A stretch of DNA of 64,000 nucleotides from Microbacterium sp. Clip185 (GCF_028743715.1 NZ_CP117996.1:806001-870000), one strand, 5' to 3'. Numbered from the stretch's first letter, positions 8,660 to 18,579 are shown. Made by a program: numbers and translations. Notes: generated by a model from the sequence alone, not told the origin.

Positions 8660-10540
8660 ATGGCCCTTGCTGAGAGCTACACCTCGAGCGCCCCCGGGCG
8701 CCCCACCGCCGCACGCCCTTCGGCGTCCTACGGTGCTCGGCCGACCGCATCCGGTCCCGGCATGGCCGCGCTGACCAGGTGGGTCGACGAGATCGCCGCC
8801 CTCACACAGCCCGACCGCATCCACTGGGTCGACGGATCGCAGGCCGAGAACGACATGCTGCTGCGGTCCATGGTGGAGGCGGGCTCCCTGATCAAGCTCA
8901 ACCCCGACTGGCGACCGGGCTCGTACCTCGCGCGCTCCCACCCGAGCGACGTCGCCCGCACCGAGGGGCGCACCTTCATCGCCTCCGAGAAGGAGGAGGA
9001 TGCGGGGCCCACCAACAACTGGGCGGACCCCGCCGCGATGCGCAGCAAGCTCGATGCGCTGTTCGCCGGCTCCATGCGCGGGCGGACGATGTACGTCGTC
9101 CCGTTCTCGATGGGCACGGTCGGCGGTCCGCTCTCGCACATCGGCGTGCAGGTGACCGATTCGCCCTACGCCGTCGTGTCGATCAACATCATGACCCGCG
9201 TCGGAACTGCCGTTCTCCAGCAGATCGCGGACGGCGCCGACTGGGTGCGCACCGTACACTCGGTGGGCGCTCCGCTCGAGCCGGGCCAGGCGGACGTCGC
9301 GTGGCCGTGCAACGACGACAAGTACATCGTCCACTTCCCGGACACGCTGGAGGTCTACTCGTACGGCTCGGGCTACGGCGGTAATGCGATCCTCGCGAAG
9401 AAGTGCTTCGCTCTGCGCATCGCGTCGGTCATCGGGCGCAACGAGGGCTGGCTCGCCGAGCACATGCTCCTCATCCGCATCATCAGCCCGGAGGGCAAGC
9501 GTTACCACGTCGCTGCGGCGTTCCCGTCGGCGTGCGGCAAGACGAACCTCGCGATGCTGCGTCCCACCATCCCGGGATGGCGCGTCGAGACGCTCGGCGA
9601 CGACATCGCGTGGCTGCGGCCGGGGGAGGACGGGCGTCTGTGGGCGATCAACCCGGAGGCGGGATTCTTCGGTGTGGCGCCTGGCACGGGTATCTCGACC
9701 AACGCCACGGCGGTCGAGACGCTCTGGGGCAACACGATCTTCACGAACGTGGCGCTGCGCCCCGATGGCGACGTGTGGTGGGAGGGGCTGACCGACGAGG
9801 CGCCCGCTGAGCTGATCGACTGGGAGGGCAACCCCTGGACGCCGGACTCGGGACGACCCGCCGCGCACCCGAACTCGCGTTTCACGGTCGCCGCCGCGCA
9901 GTGCCCGCAGGTCGCCGAGGACTGGGAGACGCCGGAGGGTGTCCCGCTGGACGCCATCCTGTTCGGCGGCCGCCGCGCGACCAACGTGCCGCTGGTCGTC
10001 GAGGCCACGGACTGGACGCACGGCGTGTTCCTCGGGGCCACGATCTCGTCCGAGCGCACGGCCGCCGCCGAGGGCACCGTCGGAGAGCTGCGCCGGGACC
10101 CGTTCGCGATGCTGCCCTTCTGCGGCTACAACATGGCGGACTACTTCGCGCACTGGATCAAGGTCGGCTCCTCGCTGCGTTTCGACCGCGCACCGCGCGT
10201 GTTCCAGGTGAACTGGTTCCGTCGCGGCGCCGATGGGCGGTTCCTCTGGCCGGGCTTCGGCGACAACGTCCGTGTGCTGGAGTGGATCGTGCGTCGCCTC
10301 GAGTCCGAGGTGCCGGCCGAGCCCAGCCCGATCGGACGGCTGCCCCGTCCCGAGGACCTCAACCTCGAGGGCCTCGAGGTGACCGACGCGGACCTCGCAG
10401 AGCTGTTCGCGATCGACCCGCAATCGTGGCTGGCGGAGGCGGAGCTGACGGAGGAATTCTTCGAGACCTTCGGCGACCGCATCCCCTCGGCTCTGCGCGC
10501 CGAGCTCGCCTCACTGCGCTACCGCCTCACGCGCGCCTGA
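8660..10540 (+). CDS. pckG: phosphoenolpyruvate carboxykinase (GTP)
   Basis: Converts oxaloacetate and GTP to phosphoenolpyruvate, CO2 and GDP, the entry step of gluconeogenesis; cytosolic. About 626 residues, normal for the GTP-dependent class. The P-loop [13 protein letters not shown] contains the hyper-reactive Cys typical of GTP enzymes. Other signatures are [25 protein letters not shown] and the guanine-site region [20 protein letters not shown]. The ATG at 8660 is chosen over 8642 because GGAG lies at 8651-8654. Divergent from the RamB-type regulator across about 125 bases, where operator sites are to be expected. Confidence 0.97.
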   Translation: MALAESYTSSAPGRPTAARPSASYGARPTASGPGMAALTRWVDEIAALTQPDRIHWVDGSQAENDMLLRSMVEAGSLIKLNPDWRPGSYLARSHPSDVARTEGRTFIASEKEEDAGPTNNWADPAAMRSKLDALFAGSMRGRTMYVVPFSMGTVGGPLSHIGVQVTDSPYAVVSINIMTRVGTAVLQQIADGADWVRTVHSVGAPLEPGQADVAWPCNDDKYIVHFPDTLEVYSYGSGYGGNAILAKKCFALRIASVIGRNEGWLAEHMLLIRIISPEGKRYHVAAAFPSACGKTNLAMLRPTIPGWRVETLGDDIAWLRPGEDGRLWAINPEAGFFGVAPGTGISTNATAVETLWGNTIFTNVALRPDGDVWWEGLTDEAPAELIDWEGNPWTPDSGRPAAHPNSRFTVAAAQCPQVAEDWETPEGVPLDAILFGGRRATNVPLVVEATDWTHGVFLGATISSERTAAAEGTVGELRRDPFAMLPFCGYNMADYFAHWIKVGSSLRFDRAPRVFQVNWFRRGADGRFLWPGFGDNVRVLEWIVRRLESEVPAEPSPIGRLPRPEDLNLEGLEVTDADLAELFAIDPQSWLAEAELTEEFFETFGDRIPSALRAELASLRYRLTRA

Positions 10541-10593
10541 CCGCTCGCCCGGGGGCGCGGCTCCCGCCCGCGGGCGCGGGCCCGCGATCGAGA

Positions 10594-10712
10594 GACCCGA
10601 AACGCGGGCGTACCAGGCGTGGGCCCGCGTTTCGCGTCCCTCCAGCGGGGTGTTGGGGTGTTGGAGGGACGCGGGATGTCGCGCGGTGGCGCGATCGGCC
10701 GCGTTTCGGGTC
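10594..10712. repeat. compound inverted repeat after pckG with competing stems
   Basis: The arm GACCCGAAACGCGG (10594-10607) can pair perfectly with 10699-10712 or, extended to 16 bases with one mismatch, with the nearer copy at 10623-10638. A separate perfect 11-base stem (GCGTCCCTCCA, 10634-10644 with 10662-10672) overlaps that nearer copy. The element fills most of the gap between the convergent pckG and ABC exporter genes and probably ends both transcripts. No T-run is present. Confidence 0.65.
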
Positions 10713-10727
10713 CCTTAAGCGGGGGCG

Positions 10728-12623
10728 TCAGACCAGGAGCTGGTGCTTGGCGAGGTCGCGGTAGAGGGGCACCCCGGCGACGAGTTCGGAATGCGTTCCC
10801 GCGCCGACGACTCGGCCGTGGTCCATCACCACGATCAGGTCGCTGTCCACCACGGTCGACAGCCGGTGCGCGATCACGATGAGGGTGCGTCCCTCGGCGA
10901 CGGCGTCGATCGCTTCCCGCATCCGCTGCTCGTTCAATCCGTCCAGCGACGAGGTCGATTCGTCCAGGAGCAGGATGGGGGGAGCCGCCAGAAGGGCGCG
11001 AGCGATCGCCAGACGCTGGCGTTCACCGCCGGAGAGCATCACGCCGCCCTCGCCCACGGGCGCGGCGAGTCCCTCGGGAGAGCGGTCCAGCACCTCGCCG
11101 AGGTTCACCGCGCGGAGCACCGCCTCGCACGCCTCGTCGCTCGCGTCGGGCGAGGCGAGGCGCAGGTTGTCGCCGAGGGTGCCCGCGAGGGTCGGGGCAT
11201 CCTGCTCCACGTACCCGAGCTGAGCGCGCAGTTCTCCGCGATCGAGGGTTCGGATGTCGCGGCCGCCGAGCAGGATGGCTCCCGCCGTCGGGTCGTAGAA
11301 GCGCTCGATGAGGGCGAGAGTCGTGCTCTTTCCCGCGCCCGACGGGCCCACGAGTGCGACGCGGGAGCCCCGCGGCACGCGCAGTGAGACACCGCGCAGC
11401 ACGTCGCCCTCTTCGTCAGCGACCGCCTCCAGCGCCGAGGTGTCCACGCGGGCCACCTCGAGGAGCGCACGCGCCTCCGCCTCGGTCTTGGCGCGGGCGG
11501 CGGCGACGGCCGCGGGGTAGCGGAAGTGCACGTCGCGGAACTCCACCGCGATGTCGGCGGCGTCCGCATCCGTCACCGGGGCCGCGTGGGCCGCGATCCG
11601 GGCGTCGTCCTGCGTCTCGGTCGGCAGGTCCAGAACCTCCTGGATGCGGCCGAGCGCACCCAACGCCTGGCTCACCGACGTGATCGCCCCGAAGAACGAG
11701 CCCAGCGGCTGCACGAGGAAGAAGAGGAACATCACGAAGGTCACGAGGCTCGCGATCGTGATCGCGCCCGAGGCGACGCGGAAACCGCCGACGCCGAGGA
11801 CGACAAGCAGGGAGAGCTGCAGCGCGACCCCGGCGACCGGCACCACGAGGGCGGAGGCCTTCGCGACACGCACGCCGCTGCCGTACGCGCGCTGGGCCAC
11901 GCCTTCGAGGCTCGCCTGCTCGCGGTCGCCGGCGCCGGCGGCGCGCACGGTGCGAATCGAGCCCACGGCGCGCTCCACGCCCGAGGCGAGCTCGCCCACC
12001 GTCTCCTGTTGTTCGCGGGTGGCGCGGCGGATGCGTCCGCTGAGCACGCCGACCACGGCGATGGAGGCGCCGATCACGACGAGGATCAGCAGGAGCAGCA
12101 GCGGATCGATCAGCAGCATCGCAATGACCGCGCCGACGAAGATCAGCACGTTGCCCACCGAGTCCGCGAGCCCCTGCGTGAGAACCGCGTAGAGCAGCGT
12201 CGTGTCGGTGCCCACCCGCGACACGAGGTCGCCGGTGCGCCGGGCGTCGAACTCGCGGATCGGCAGGTGCAGGATGCGGGCGATCAGGCGGCGGCGGCTG
12301 GAGAAGACGACCGCGGTGCCGGTGCGCTGCAGCAGGTAGTGCTGATACCCGGAGACCAGCGACGAGCCGACGACGAGCGCGACCAGGCCCCACACCAGCA
12401 GCCCGAGGGCCTCGTTCGCCTGCACGCGGGCGATCAGCTCGCCCACCAGCAGCGGCTGCGCGAGCGTCGTGATCGCGGCCACGATGCTGAGCACGGTGAC
12501 CACCACGAGCACCCTCTTGTGCTCGAAGAGGAACGGCAGCAGCTGGCGCAGGCTGGCGCGCGGTCCGTCATCCTTCTTCAGGCGCGCGAACGGACTGCGG
12601 CGGGCGGGGGCGGGGCTGGACAT
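10728..12623 (-). CDS. ABC exporter half-transporter (fused membrane and ATPase domains)
   Basis: Protein of 631 residues with an N-terminal type-IV exporter membrane domain (six helices, about residues 30-320) and a C-terminal ATPase. The ATPase shows Walker A GPSGAGKST, Q-loop GYVEQD, signature LSGGERQR and Walker B ILLLDESTSSLD. A linker with a charged insert of about 40 residues, within the region after FRYPAAVAAARAKTEAEA, interrupts the usual start of the ATPase domain. The ATG at 12623 has GAGG upstream. It is a single gene, so it should act as a homodimer; the family exports lipids, drugs or peptides and the substrate cannot be inferred. Confidence 0.92.
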   Translation of the reverse strand: MSSPAPARRSPFARLKKDDGPRASLRQLLPFLFEHKRVLVVVTVLSIVAAITTLAQPLLVGELIARVQANEALGLLVWGLVALVVGSSLVSGYQHYLLQRTGTAVVFSSRRRLIARILHLPIREFDARRTGDLVSRVGTDTTLLYAVLTQGLADSVGNVLIFVGAVIAMLLIDPLLLLLILVVIGASIAVVGVLSGRIRRATREQQETVGELASGVERAVGSIRTVRAAGAGDREQASLEGVAQRAYGSGVRVAKASALVVPVAGVALQLSLLVVLGVGGFRVASGAITIASLVTFVMFLFFLVQPLGSFFGAITSVSQALGALGRIQEVLDLPTETQDDARIAAHAAPVTDADAADIAVEFRDVHFRYPAAVAAARAKTEAEARALLEVARVDTSALEAVADEEGDVLRGVSLRVPRGSRVALVGPSGAGKSTTLALIERFYDPTAGAILLGGRDIRTLDRGELRAQLGYVEQDAPTLAGTLGDNLRLASPDASDEACEAVLRAVNLGEVLDRSPEGLAAPVGEGGVMLSGGERQRLAIARALLAAPPILLLDESTSSLDGLNEQRMREAIDAVAEGRTLIVIAHRLSTVVDSDLIVVMDHGRVVGAGTHSELVAGVPLYRDLAKHQLLV

Positions 12624-12739
12624 GGGCGACCTCGATCGGCGGGATGTGCTCCCTCGACCGTACCTCCGCTTACCCGCCCCGGTCGCCGCCCCGGCGCACC
12701 ACATCCGCCCCTCTCCCGCATCCGTCGCCCCCAGGACCG

Positions 12740-12806
12740 CGAGACTGCATCTATTGCACGAGATCACGGGGTTTACCCGTGATCTCGTGACGAAAGTGCA
12801 GTCTCG
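12740..12806. repeat. nested palindrome, 67 bp
   Basis: Outer arms CGAGACTGCA / TGCAGTCTCG (12740-12749, 12797-12806) enclose a perfect inner 14-bp stem CACGAGATCACGGG (12757-12770 with 12776-12789) around a 5-base GTTTA loop; 7 unpaired bases lie between the stems on each side. It sits between the end of the MHS transporter gene and the start of the exporter gene, both on the minus strand, so it probably terminates the transporter transcript. It has no T-run. Confidence 0.75.
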
Positions 12807-12836
12807 TGGAAGAGGGAACCGAGAGGATGCGGCGGG

Positions 12837-14276
12837 CTACAGCGACGCGGTCTCGCCGAGGCCGAGGTTCTCGTCGTAGTCGATGTCGCGGGTCTCCTTC
12901 GACAGGATCAGCGCGATGAGCGTCAGCACGGCCGACCCCGACAGGTACAGCCCCACGAGCCACGGCTGACCGCCGGCGGCGGCCCACAGTCCGAGTGCGA
13001 TCGAGGGTGCGACGGCCGCGCCGAGGATCGAGGCGACGTTGTACGAGATCGCGGAACCCGTGTAGCGCACGTTCGTCGGGAAGAGCTCCGGCAGCAGCGC
13101 GCCCATCGGCCCGAAGGTCGCGCCCATGAGCATGAACCCGAACACGAGGAAGGCTTGCGTGAGCGCGCCCGTGAACTTCGGGTCGGTCATCGGCAGCAGG
13201 AACAGGTTGAACGTGAGTCCGAACACGATGATCGCCGACGTGATCCAGATGAGGAGCTTGCGGCGTCCGATGGCGTCGGCGACCGGTCCCGACAGCAGGG
13301 TGAACACGCCGAAGAACACGACGCCGATGATCTGCATGATCACGAAGTCGATGTACCCGAAGCCCTGCCCTGCGACGTACACGCCGGCGTCGAACGCCGT
13401 GCCGGATGCCTGCGCCGCCGCCTCCGCGCCCGCGAGGGTCGGCTTGGTGCCGTAGGTGAGGGTGAAGTTCGTCATCAGGTAGAACAGCACGTACGTCGCC
13501 AGCATGATGAACGTGCCCAGGATCAGGGGACGCCAGTGACCGCGGATGACCTCGCCGAGCGGGAACTTGCGCAGCGCGCCCTTCTTCTCCGCCTTCTGGA
13601 ACGTGTCGGACTCGACCAGGCGCAGGCGTACCCAGAGGCCGATGATCACCATGACGGCCGAGAACAGGAACGGCACACGCCATCCCCAGGCCAGGAACGC
13701 TTCGGAGCGCTGCGCGGTGCCGTCCGGATGCGGCAGGGCGAAGTTGATCGCGAGGAAGATCGTGTTCGCGATGATGAAGCCGATCGGCGCACCGAGCTGC
13801 GGGAAGGTGCCGTACCAGGCACGTTTGCCCTTCGGCGCGTTCTCGGTCGCGACCAGTGCCGCCCCCGACCACTCGCCGCCGAGCGCGAAGCCCTGAGCCA
13901 GCCGCAGGACGAGAAGCAGCAGCGCCGCCCACCAGCCGACCACCTGATACGTCGGCAGGCATCCGATGAGGAAGGTCGCGACCCCCATCGTGAGCAGGGA
14001 CGCGACGAGGGTGGCCTTGCGGCCGAAGCGGTCGCCGAAGTGGCCGAAGACGAATGCACCGATGGGGCGGGCGATCATCGCCGCGCCGAAGACGCCGAAC
14101 GAGGCGAGCAGCGAGGTGGTGTCGTCTCCGGTCGGGAAGAAGAGGATCGGAAAGACGAGAACGGCAGCGGTCGCGTAGGCGTAGAAGTCGTAGAACTCGA
14201 TGGTGGTTCCCACGAGGCTCGCGGTGATGACGCGGGCGCGGGAGTTCGCGGGAGCCGTTGCGGTGGCAGAAGACAT
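12837..14276 (-). CDS. MHS-family MFS metabolite/H+ symporter (ProP-like)
   Basis: Major facilitator protein of 479 residues with twelve predicted helices. The start of the first helix, ASLVGTTIEFYDFYAYATA, is the hallmark of the metabolite:H+ symporter group (ProP, KgtP, ShiA), followed by the loop 2-3 signature GHFGDRFGRK and RLAQGFALGGEWSGA. Transport of a carboxylate, betaine or similar compound is likely but the substrate is not readable. The start at 14276 places the usual short cytosolic tail before helix 1; no good Shine-Dalgarno is visible, so it is moderately secure. Monocistronic between two hairpins. Confidence 0.9.
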   Translation of the reverse strand: MSSATATAPANSRARVITASLVGTTIEFYDFYAYATAAVLVFPILFFPTGDDTTSLLASFGVFGAAMIARPIGAFVFGHFGDRFGRKATLVASLLTMGVATFLIGCLPTYQVVGWWAALLLLVLRLAQGFALGGEWSGAALVATENAPKGKRAWYGTFPQLGAPIGFIIANTIFLAINFALPHPDGTAQRSEAFLAWGWRVPFLFSAVMVIIGLWVRLRLVESDTFQKAEKKGALRKFPLGEVIRGHWRPLILGTFIMLATYVLFYLMTNFTLTYGTKPTLAGAEAAAQASGTAFDAGVYVAGQGFGYIDFVIMQIIGVVFFGVFTLLSGPVADAIGRRKLLIWITSAIIVFGLTFNLFLLPMTDPKFTGALTQAFLVFGFMLMGATFGPMGALLPELFPTNVRYTGSAISYNVASILGAAVAPSIALGLWAAAGGQPWLVGLYLSGSAVLTLIALILSKETRDIDYDENLGLGETASL

Positions 14277-14430
14277 GGGGGAGGACAGACCTGTCGGAAG
14301 AGCGAGAGGCGTCCTCGTGGGAACGCACCGGCGGCGAGTGCTCGGGCGGGGGTGGTGCACCGGGCGTCACATCGCTGGGTCACCGGGGCGTCGGCGGTGT
14401 CGCCGGCGCGCGAACACTCAGTTTACGCCC

Positions 14431-14472
14431 AGGTTCGCGTCCCGGCGCCGTGGCGGGCCGGGACGCGAACCT
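14431..14472 (-). terminator. 16-bp perfect hairpin after small membrane-protein gene
   Basis: Arms AGGTTCGCGTCCCGGC (14431-14446) and 14457-14472 pair perfectly around a 10-base loop. It begins one base after the stop of the minus-strand gene ending at 14474. No T-tract follows, as is common for actinobacterial terminators. Confidence 0.75.
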
Positions 14473-14473
14473 C

Positions 14474-14827
14474 TCAGCGCCAGATGACGGCGATGGCGGC
14501 GTTGGCGAGGGTGAGGATGCCGATCGGCCAGAAGATCGCCGCGGGCAGCGAGTCGGTGCGACGCTGGCGGGCCGAGCTGATGCCGATCAGGGCGCCGATG
14601 ACGAGCAGCACGATGAGCTTGACGCCGATCTTCACGTAGTTCAGCTCGTAATCGATGCCCCAAGGGGCGGCCAGGGCCAGGCCGGCGACCGCGGCGATGG
14701 TCATGCCGAGGCTCATGAGGCGGGTGACGCGGATGCGGCGGCTCGCGGCTTCCACGACCCATGCTCCGAAGAGGATGGCGAAGCCGACGAGGTGCACGAG
14801 GACGACGATGTGACGCAGGATCTCCAT
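14474..14827 (-). CDS. small four-helix membrane protein, unknown function
   Basis: A 117-residue integral membrane protein with four hydrophobic segments (about residues 5-26, 37-55, 63-82 and 96-114). I do not recognise a functional family; the fold resembles small DUF-type membrane proteins common in Actinobacteria. The ATG at 14827 is preferred over 14839 because TATGGT lies 7 bases upstream, giving a leaderless start. It stands alone between the riboflavin operon and the MHS transporter, with its own hairpin terminator. Confidence 0.7.
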   Translation of the reverse strand: MEILRHIVVLVHLVGFAILFGAWVVEAASRRIRVTRLMSLGMTIAAVAGLALAAPWGIDYELNYVKIGVKLIVLLVIGALIGISSARQRRTDSLPAAIFWPIGILTLANAAIAVIWR

Positions 14828-14834
14828 GCCCGCC

Positions 14835-14840
14835 ACCATA
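14835..14840 (-). promoter_or_regulatory. -10 element of leaderless promoter
   Basis: TATGGT on the minus strand, 7 bases before the ATG at 14827, supporting that start over the alternative at 14839. Confidence 0.5.
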
Positions 14841-14877
14841 CCTTATGTATTACTGAAGGTTGGCTCGCTGACCCCGC

Positions 14878-15351
14878 TCAGCCGCGGAGTTCGCGCAGGG
14901 TGAGAGCGGTGCGCAGTGCCGCATCCGCCGCCTCCGCGCCCTTGTCCTCCTTCGAGCCGGCAAGACCGGCGCGATCGAGCCCCTGCTTCTCGTCGTCGAG
15001 GGTCAGCACCCCGAAACCGACCGGCTTGCCCGTGTCGAGGGCGACGCGGGTGAGCCCGTCGGTTGCGGCGGAGGAGACGAACTCGAAGTGGGGCGTGCCG
15101 CCGCGGATGATCACACCGAGGGCGATGACCGCGTCGGCGCCGGCCTCCAATGCCGCTTTGGCCACGACGGGGAGCTCGAAGGATCCCGCGACACGCACGA
15201 GCGAGTAGTCGGCACCGGATGCGGTGAGCACCCGCTCCGCGCCGGCGATGAGCCCGTCGCTGATCGTCTCGTGCCAGGTTCCGGCGACGATGACGACCCG
15301 CAGGCCGCGGGCGTCGATCTCGGTCTGCTGGGGGGCGCCGTGGCCGCTCAT
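14878..15351 (-). CDS. ribH: 6,7-dimethyl-8-ribityllumazine synthase
   Basis: Condenses the pyrimidinedione with 3,4-dihydroxybutanone 4-phosphate to the lumazine precursor of riboflavin; forms icosahedral or pentameric assemblies in the cytosol. 157 residues, normal length. Substrate-binding signatures are [23 protein letters not shown] with the catalytic His in the last part, and GFGVLT. The ATG overlaps the ribBA stop by 4 bases (ATGA). Last gene of the riboflavin operon. Confidence 0.97.
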   Translation of the reverse strand: MSGHGAPQQTEIDARGLRVVIVAGTWHETISDGLIAGAERVLTASGADYSLVRVAGSFELPVVAKAALEAGADAVIALGVIIRGGTPHFEFVSSAATDGLTRVALDTGKPVGFGVLTLDDEKQGLDRAGLAGSKEDKGAEAADAALRTALTLRELRG

Positions 15352-16619
15352 CGGTTCTCCTTCATCTGCGCGAGCGCTTCGGTGAGGTCCTCGTCCGCGA
15401 TGATGTGTCCCATCCGGTCGCGCTTGGTGGCGAGGTACTGGTGGTTGTTGGGGCCGACGCCCACGAGCAGGGGCACCTGCTCGACGACGTCGAGACCGAG
15501 GGCGCGCAACTGCGTGACCTTGTCGGTGTTGTTGGTCAGCAGACGCACCCGCTCGACCCCGAGGTCGGCGAGGATGCCCGCGGCGGCGGCGTAGTCGCGC
15601 GCGTCGGCGGGAAGACCCAGCGCCAGGTTCGCGTCGACCGTGTCCAGGCCCCGCTCCTGCAGGTTGTACGCGCGCAGCTTGTTGATGAGCCCGATGCCGC
15701 GGCCCTCGTGGCCGCGCATGTAGACCACGACGCCGCCGTCCTTCTCGATGCGGTCGAGCGCCGCATCCAGTTGCGGGCCGCACTCGCACTTGAGCGAACC
15801 GAACGCCTCGCCGGTCAAGCACTCGGAGTGCACGCGCACGAGGGGCGCGTCGTCCAGCTCTCCCTTGACGACGGCCAGGTGATCGGTGCCCGTCACGCGG
15901 TCCTTGTAGGCCAGGAAGCGGAACTCGCCGTGCGAGGTGGGCACTGTCGCCTCGGCGCGCAGGCTCACGCGCCGACGGTGCGACGCAGCGGCCGAGGGCT
16001 CCTCGCGCGGGTCCACCTCGTCGAGGTAGCCGACGAGCTGTTCGATCGTGATGACCGGGATGCCGTCGCGCTCGCCGAGGGCCATGAGACCGGGAAGGCG
16101 CATCATGCTGCCGTCCTCGTCGACGATCTCCGCGATCGCGCCGACGGGCTCGAGCCCCGCCAGGCGCATGAGGTCGACAGCCGCCTCGGTGTGGCCGCCG
16201 CGCTCGCGCACGCCGCCGTCCACCGCGCGCAGCGGCAGGATGTGGCCCGGCCGGTTCACCGAGGAGGGTGCGGAGGCGGGATCCGCCAGCACGTTCAGCG
16301 TGTGCGCCCGGTCGGCGGCGCTGATGCCTGTCGTGACGCCGGATGCGGCGTCGACGCTCACGGTGTACGCGGTGCCGCGGGCATCCTGGTTCACCTCGAC
16401 CATGGGAGGAAGATCCAGGCGGTCCGCCCACTCCGCGGGCATGGGAGCGCAGATGAACCCGCTCGACCAGCGCACCGTCCACGCGATCCACTCGGGGGTC
16501 GCGAGCTGCGCCGAGAGGATCACGTCGCCTTCGTTCTCACGGTTCTCGTCGTCGGCGACGATCACCGGGCGACCGGCGGCGAGGGCCTCGAGGGCCTCGG
16601 GGATGGAACTCAGACTCAT
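15348..16619 (-). CDS. ribBA: bifunctional DHBP synthase / GTP cyclohydrolase II
   Basis: Supplies both precursors of riboflavin: 3,4-dihydroxy-2-butanone 4-phosphate from ribulose 5-phosphate (N-terminal RibB half, [10 protein letters not shown] and [10 protein letters not shown]) and the pyrimidine from GTP (C-terminal RibA half). The RibA zinc site is visible as Cys residues in [16 protein letters not shown], and [10 protein letters not shown] and LLTNNTDK are GTP-site motifs. 423 residues, full length. The ATG at 16619 overlaps the ribE stop by 4 bases; the stop overlaps ribH. All active-site motifs are intact in both halves. Confidence 0.97.
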   Translation of the reverse strand: MSLSSIPEALEALAAGRPVIVADDENRENEGDVILSAQLATPEWIAWTVRWSSGFICAPMPAEWADRLDLPPMVEVNQDARGTAYTVSVDAASGVTTGISAADRAHTLNVLADPASAPSSVNRPGHILPLRAVDGGVRERGGHTEAAVDLMRLAGLEPVGAIAEIVDEDGSMMRLPGLMALGERDGIPVITIEQLVGYLDEVDPREEPSAAASHRRRVSLRAEATVPTSHGEFRFLAYKDRVTGTDHLAVVKGELDDAPLVRVHSECLTGEAFGSLKCECGPQLDAALDRIEKDGGVVVYMRGHEGRGIGLINKLRAYNLQERGLDTVDANLALGLPADARDYAAAAGILADLGVERVRLLTNNTDKVTQLRALGLDVVEQVPLLVGVGPNNHQYLATKRDRMGHIIADEDLTEALAQMKENR

Positions 16620-17245
16620 CGCGAGCCACCTTCCGTTGCGGGAGCGAAGGCCAGCAGTCGCTGCACGTGGCGCGCCAGGATGTCGGTCTCCAGATTGACG
16701 ATGTCGCCGACCGCGCGCTCGCCGAGGGTCGTGGCCGCGAGCGTCTCGGGGATGAGTGAGACCTCGAACCAGGGCTCCTGCTCCGACGGGTCGCTCGCCG
16801 CGCTCACGGTGAGAGAGACGCCGTCGAGGGCGATCGATCCCTTGTCGACCACAAGTGGTGCCAGTTCGGCCGGCAGCGAGATGCGGATCACGCGCCACTC
16901 GGTGCCGGGGCGCACCTCGAGCACGCGACCCGTGCCGTCGACGTGGCCCTGCACGATGTGGCCCCCCAGGCGTCCGCCGGCGGCCGTCGCGCGCTCGATG
17001 TTGACGGGCGTGCCCGCGGTGACGCCGCCGATCGCGGTCACGTCGAGCGTCTGACGCATGACGTCGGCGGTGAACCAGTCCTCGCCCTGATCGACCACCG
17101 TGAGGCAGACGCCGGAGACGGAGATCGAGTCGCCGTGCGCCGCATCCGACACCGCGCGCGGCGCGGTCACCGTGAGGCGCACGCCGTCTCCCGAGGGCTC
17201 CGTGCGGGTGACGGTGCCGATCTCTTCCACGATCCCGGTGAACAT
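16616..17245 (-). CDS. ribE: riboflavin synthase, alpha chain
   Basis: Dismutates two lumazine molecules to riboflavin and the pyrimidinedione. 209 residues with the internal duplication typical of the enzyme: MFTGIVEEIG at the start, SGVCLTV in the first repeat, and GHIVQGHVDG with DGVSLTV in the second. The start at 17245 shares its base with the last base of ribD, so translation is coupled, and the stop overlaps ribBA. Confidence 0.97.
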   Translation of the reverse strand: MFTGIVEEIGTVTRTEPSGDGVRLTVTAPRAVSDAAHGDSISVSGVCLTVVDQGEDWFTADVMRQTLDVTAIGGVTAGTPVNIERATAAGGRLGGHIVQGHVDGTGRVLEVRPGTEWRVIRISLPAELAPLVVDKGSIALDGVSLTVSAASDPSEQEPWFEVSLIPETLAATTLGERAVGDIVNLETDILARHVQRLLAFAPATEGGSR

Positions 17246-18300
17246 CAGTGGGCTCCTTCTGTGTCGGAGGGTGATTCCGCAGCGGATGCGGCGGGCCGCG
17301 AGATCAGCAGCAGATCGTCGCCGAGCCGCCGGGTCTCGCGCAGCTCGAGGCGCCGCGCCTGGGAGATGTCGGCCACGCCGAGGTCGTCGAGCGCGACGCG
17401 GTCGCCGCCCAGGAGCACGGGGGCGACGTAGGTCAGCAGTTCGTCGACGAGCCCCTCGCGCAGCAGAGCGCTCTGCAGATGCGGGCCGCCCTCGACGAAC
17501 ACCCGCTGGATGCCGCGCTCGTGCAGGGTGGCCAGGGCTTCGTGCAGATCCCGCGTGCGCAGGTGCCAGAGCTCCTTCGGATGGCGGTGCACGGCAGCGT
17601 CGGCGGGGATGTCGCGTTCGCCGATCACGACGGGTCGCGGCTGCGTCGGGCGCAGAGCGCCGTCAGGAGTTCGAGCGGTCAGTGCCGGATCGTCCGCGAG
17701 GACGGTGCCGGTGCCCGCGACGATCGCGTCCGCGCTCGCGCGCCGACGGTGCACGTCCTCACGTGCTTCGGAGCCGGTGATCCACTGGCTGGAGCCGTCG
17801 GCCGCGGCTGCGCGGCCGTCGAGGCTCTGCGCCCACTTCAGGGTGACATGCGGGCGGCCCAAGCGCTGCGCCTCCGTCCATGAGGCGAGCAGTTCCTGCG
17901 CCTGGTCGGCGAGCACGCCGGACTCGACCTCGACGCCGGCCGCGCGCAGCCGCTCGGCGCCACCCGATGCGGTCGGGGTGGGATCGCTCATCGCGTAGAC
18001 CACCCGGGCCACCCCCGCTTCGATGAGCGCGAGCGCGCACGGGCCGGTGCGGCCGGTGTGGTTGCACGGCTCGAGGGTGACGACGGCGGTCGCGCCCCGC
18101 ACCGCATCCGGATCGGCCTGCGACAGCGCATCGACTTCGGCGTGCGCGGTACCGGCGCCGTGGTGCCACCCCTCGGCGATCACGTCGCCGTCGGGGGAGA
18201 GGAGCACGGCACCCACCTGCGGGTTGACCCCGACGGGCCCGCGCCGGGCAAGCTCCAGCGCTCGCGCCATGGCGCGTTCCTCGGTCTCGCTCACCGGCAT
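17245..18300 (-). CDS. ribD: bifunctional riboflavin deaminase/reductase
   Basis: Second and third steps of the pyrimidine branch: deamination then NADPH-dependent reduction. 351 residues. The N-terminal deaminase has the zinc motifs HAEVDAL and the Pro-Cys region TLEPCNHTGRTGPC; the C-terminal reductase contains VTLKWAQSLDGR and VFVEGGP. The ATG at 18300 has AGGAGG about nine bases upstream. First gene of the operon ribD-ribE-ribBA-ribH, under the FMN riboswitch in the leader. Confidence 0.97.
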   Translation of the reverse strand: MPVSETEERAMARALELARRGPVGVNPQVGAVLLSPDGDVIAEGWHHGAGTAHAEVDALSQADPDAVRGATAVVTLEPCNHTGRTGPCALALIEAGVARVVYAMSDPTPTASGGAERLRAAGVEVESGVLADQAQELLASWTEAQRLGRPHVTLKWAQSLDGRAAAADGSSQWITGSEAREDVHRRRASADAIVAGTGTVLADDPALTARTPDGALRPTQPRPVVIGERDIPADAAVHRHPKELWHLRTRDLHEALATLHERGIQRVFVEGGPHLQSALLREGLVDELLTYVAPVLLGGDRVALDDLGVADISQARRLELRETRRLGDDLLLISRPAASAAESPSDTEGAH

Positions 18301-18378
18301 GTCTCGGGCCTCCTGATCGGCGGGCTCCGGGTAGCCGTCGCGGCGCTCGCGGGCACGCCGCCGAGCGCTCGTGCGCCT

Positions 18379-18508
18379 CCCATCCGGACTCGCGACCTGT
18401 GTCGCATCACCGTCGGTCCCGGAATTCCACCGGATCGGCGATCCCCTCCTCGCGGAGGATCACGCTCGCGGACTGTCACCGCCGGTTCGGATTCTCACCG
18501 ACCCCGGA
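18379..18508 (-). promoter_or_regulatory. FMN riboswitch (RFN element)
   Basis: On the minus strand the leader reads, in order, GGGTCGGTGAGAATCC, GAACCGGCGGTGACAGTCC, a variable hairpin, CCGGTGGAATTCCGGGACC, GACGGTGA and AGTCCGGATGGG. These are the conserved blocks of the RFN aptamer. It lies about 80 bases before ribD, so FMN should repress the operon, by premature termination or by masking the ribosome site. Confidence 0.95.
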
Positions 18509-18523
18509 GCACGTTCTGCACTG

Positions 18524-18529
18524 AGTGTA
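18524..18529 (-). promoter_or_regulatory. possible -10 box of the riboflavin operon
   Basis: TACACT on the minus strand just upstream of the aptamer would start transcription near 18517, a few bases before the first RFN block. No convincing -35 box accompanies it. Confidence 0.35.
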
Positions 18530-18579
18530 GTCAACGCCGGATGGTCCGTTTCATTCCCGGACATGCACCGACACGCGGC

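Noticed and set aside
18291..18479. Small ORF within the ribD leader
   Set aside because: It coincides with the FMN riboswitch, and its reading frame is explained by aptamer conservation.
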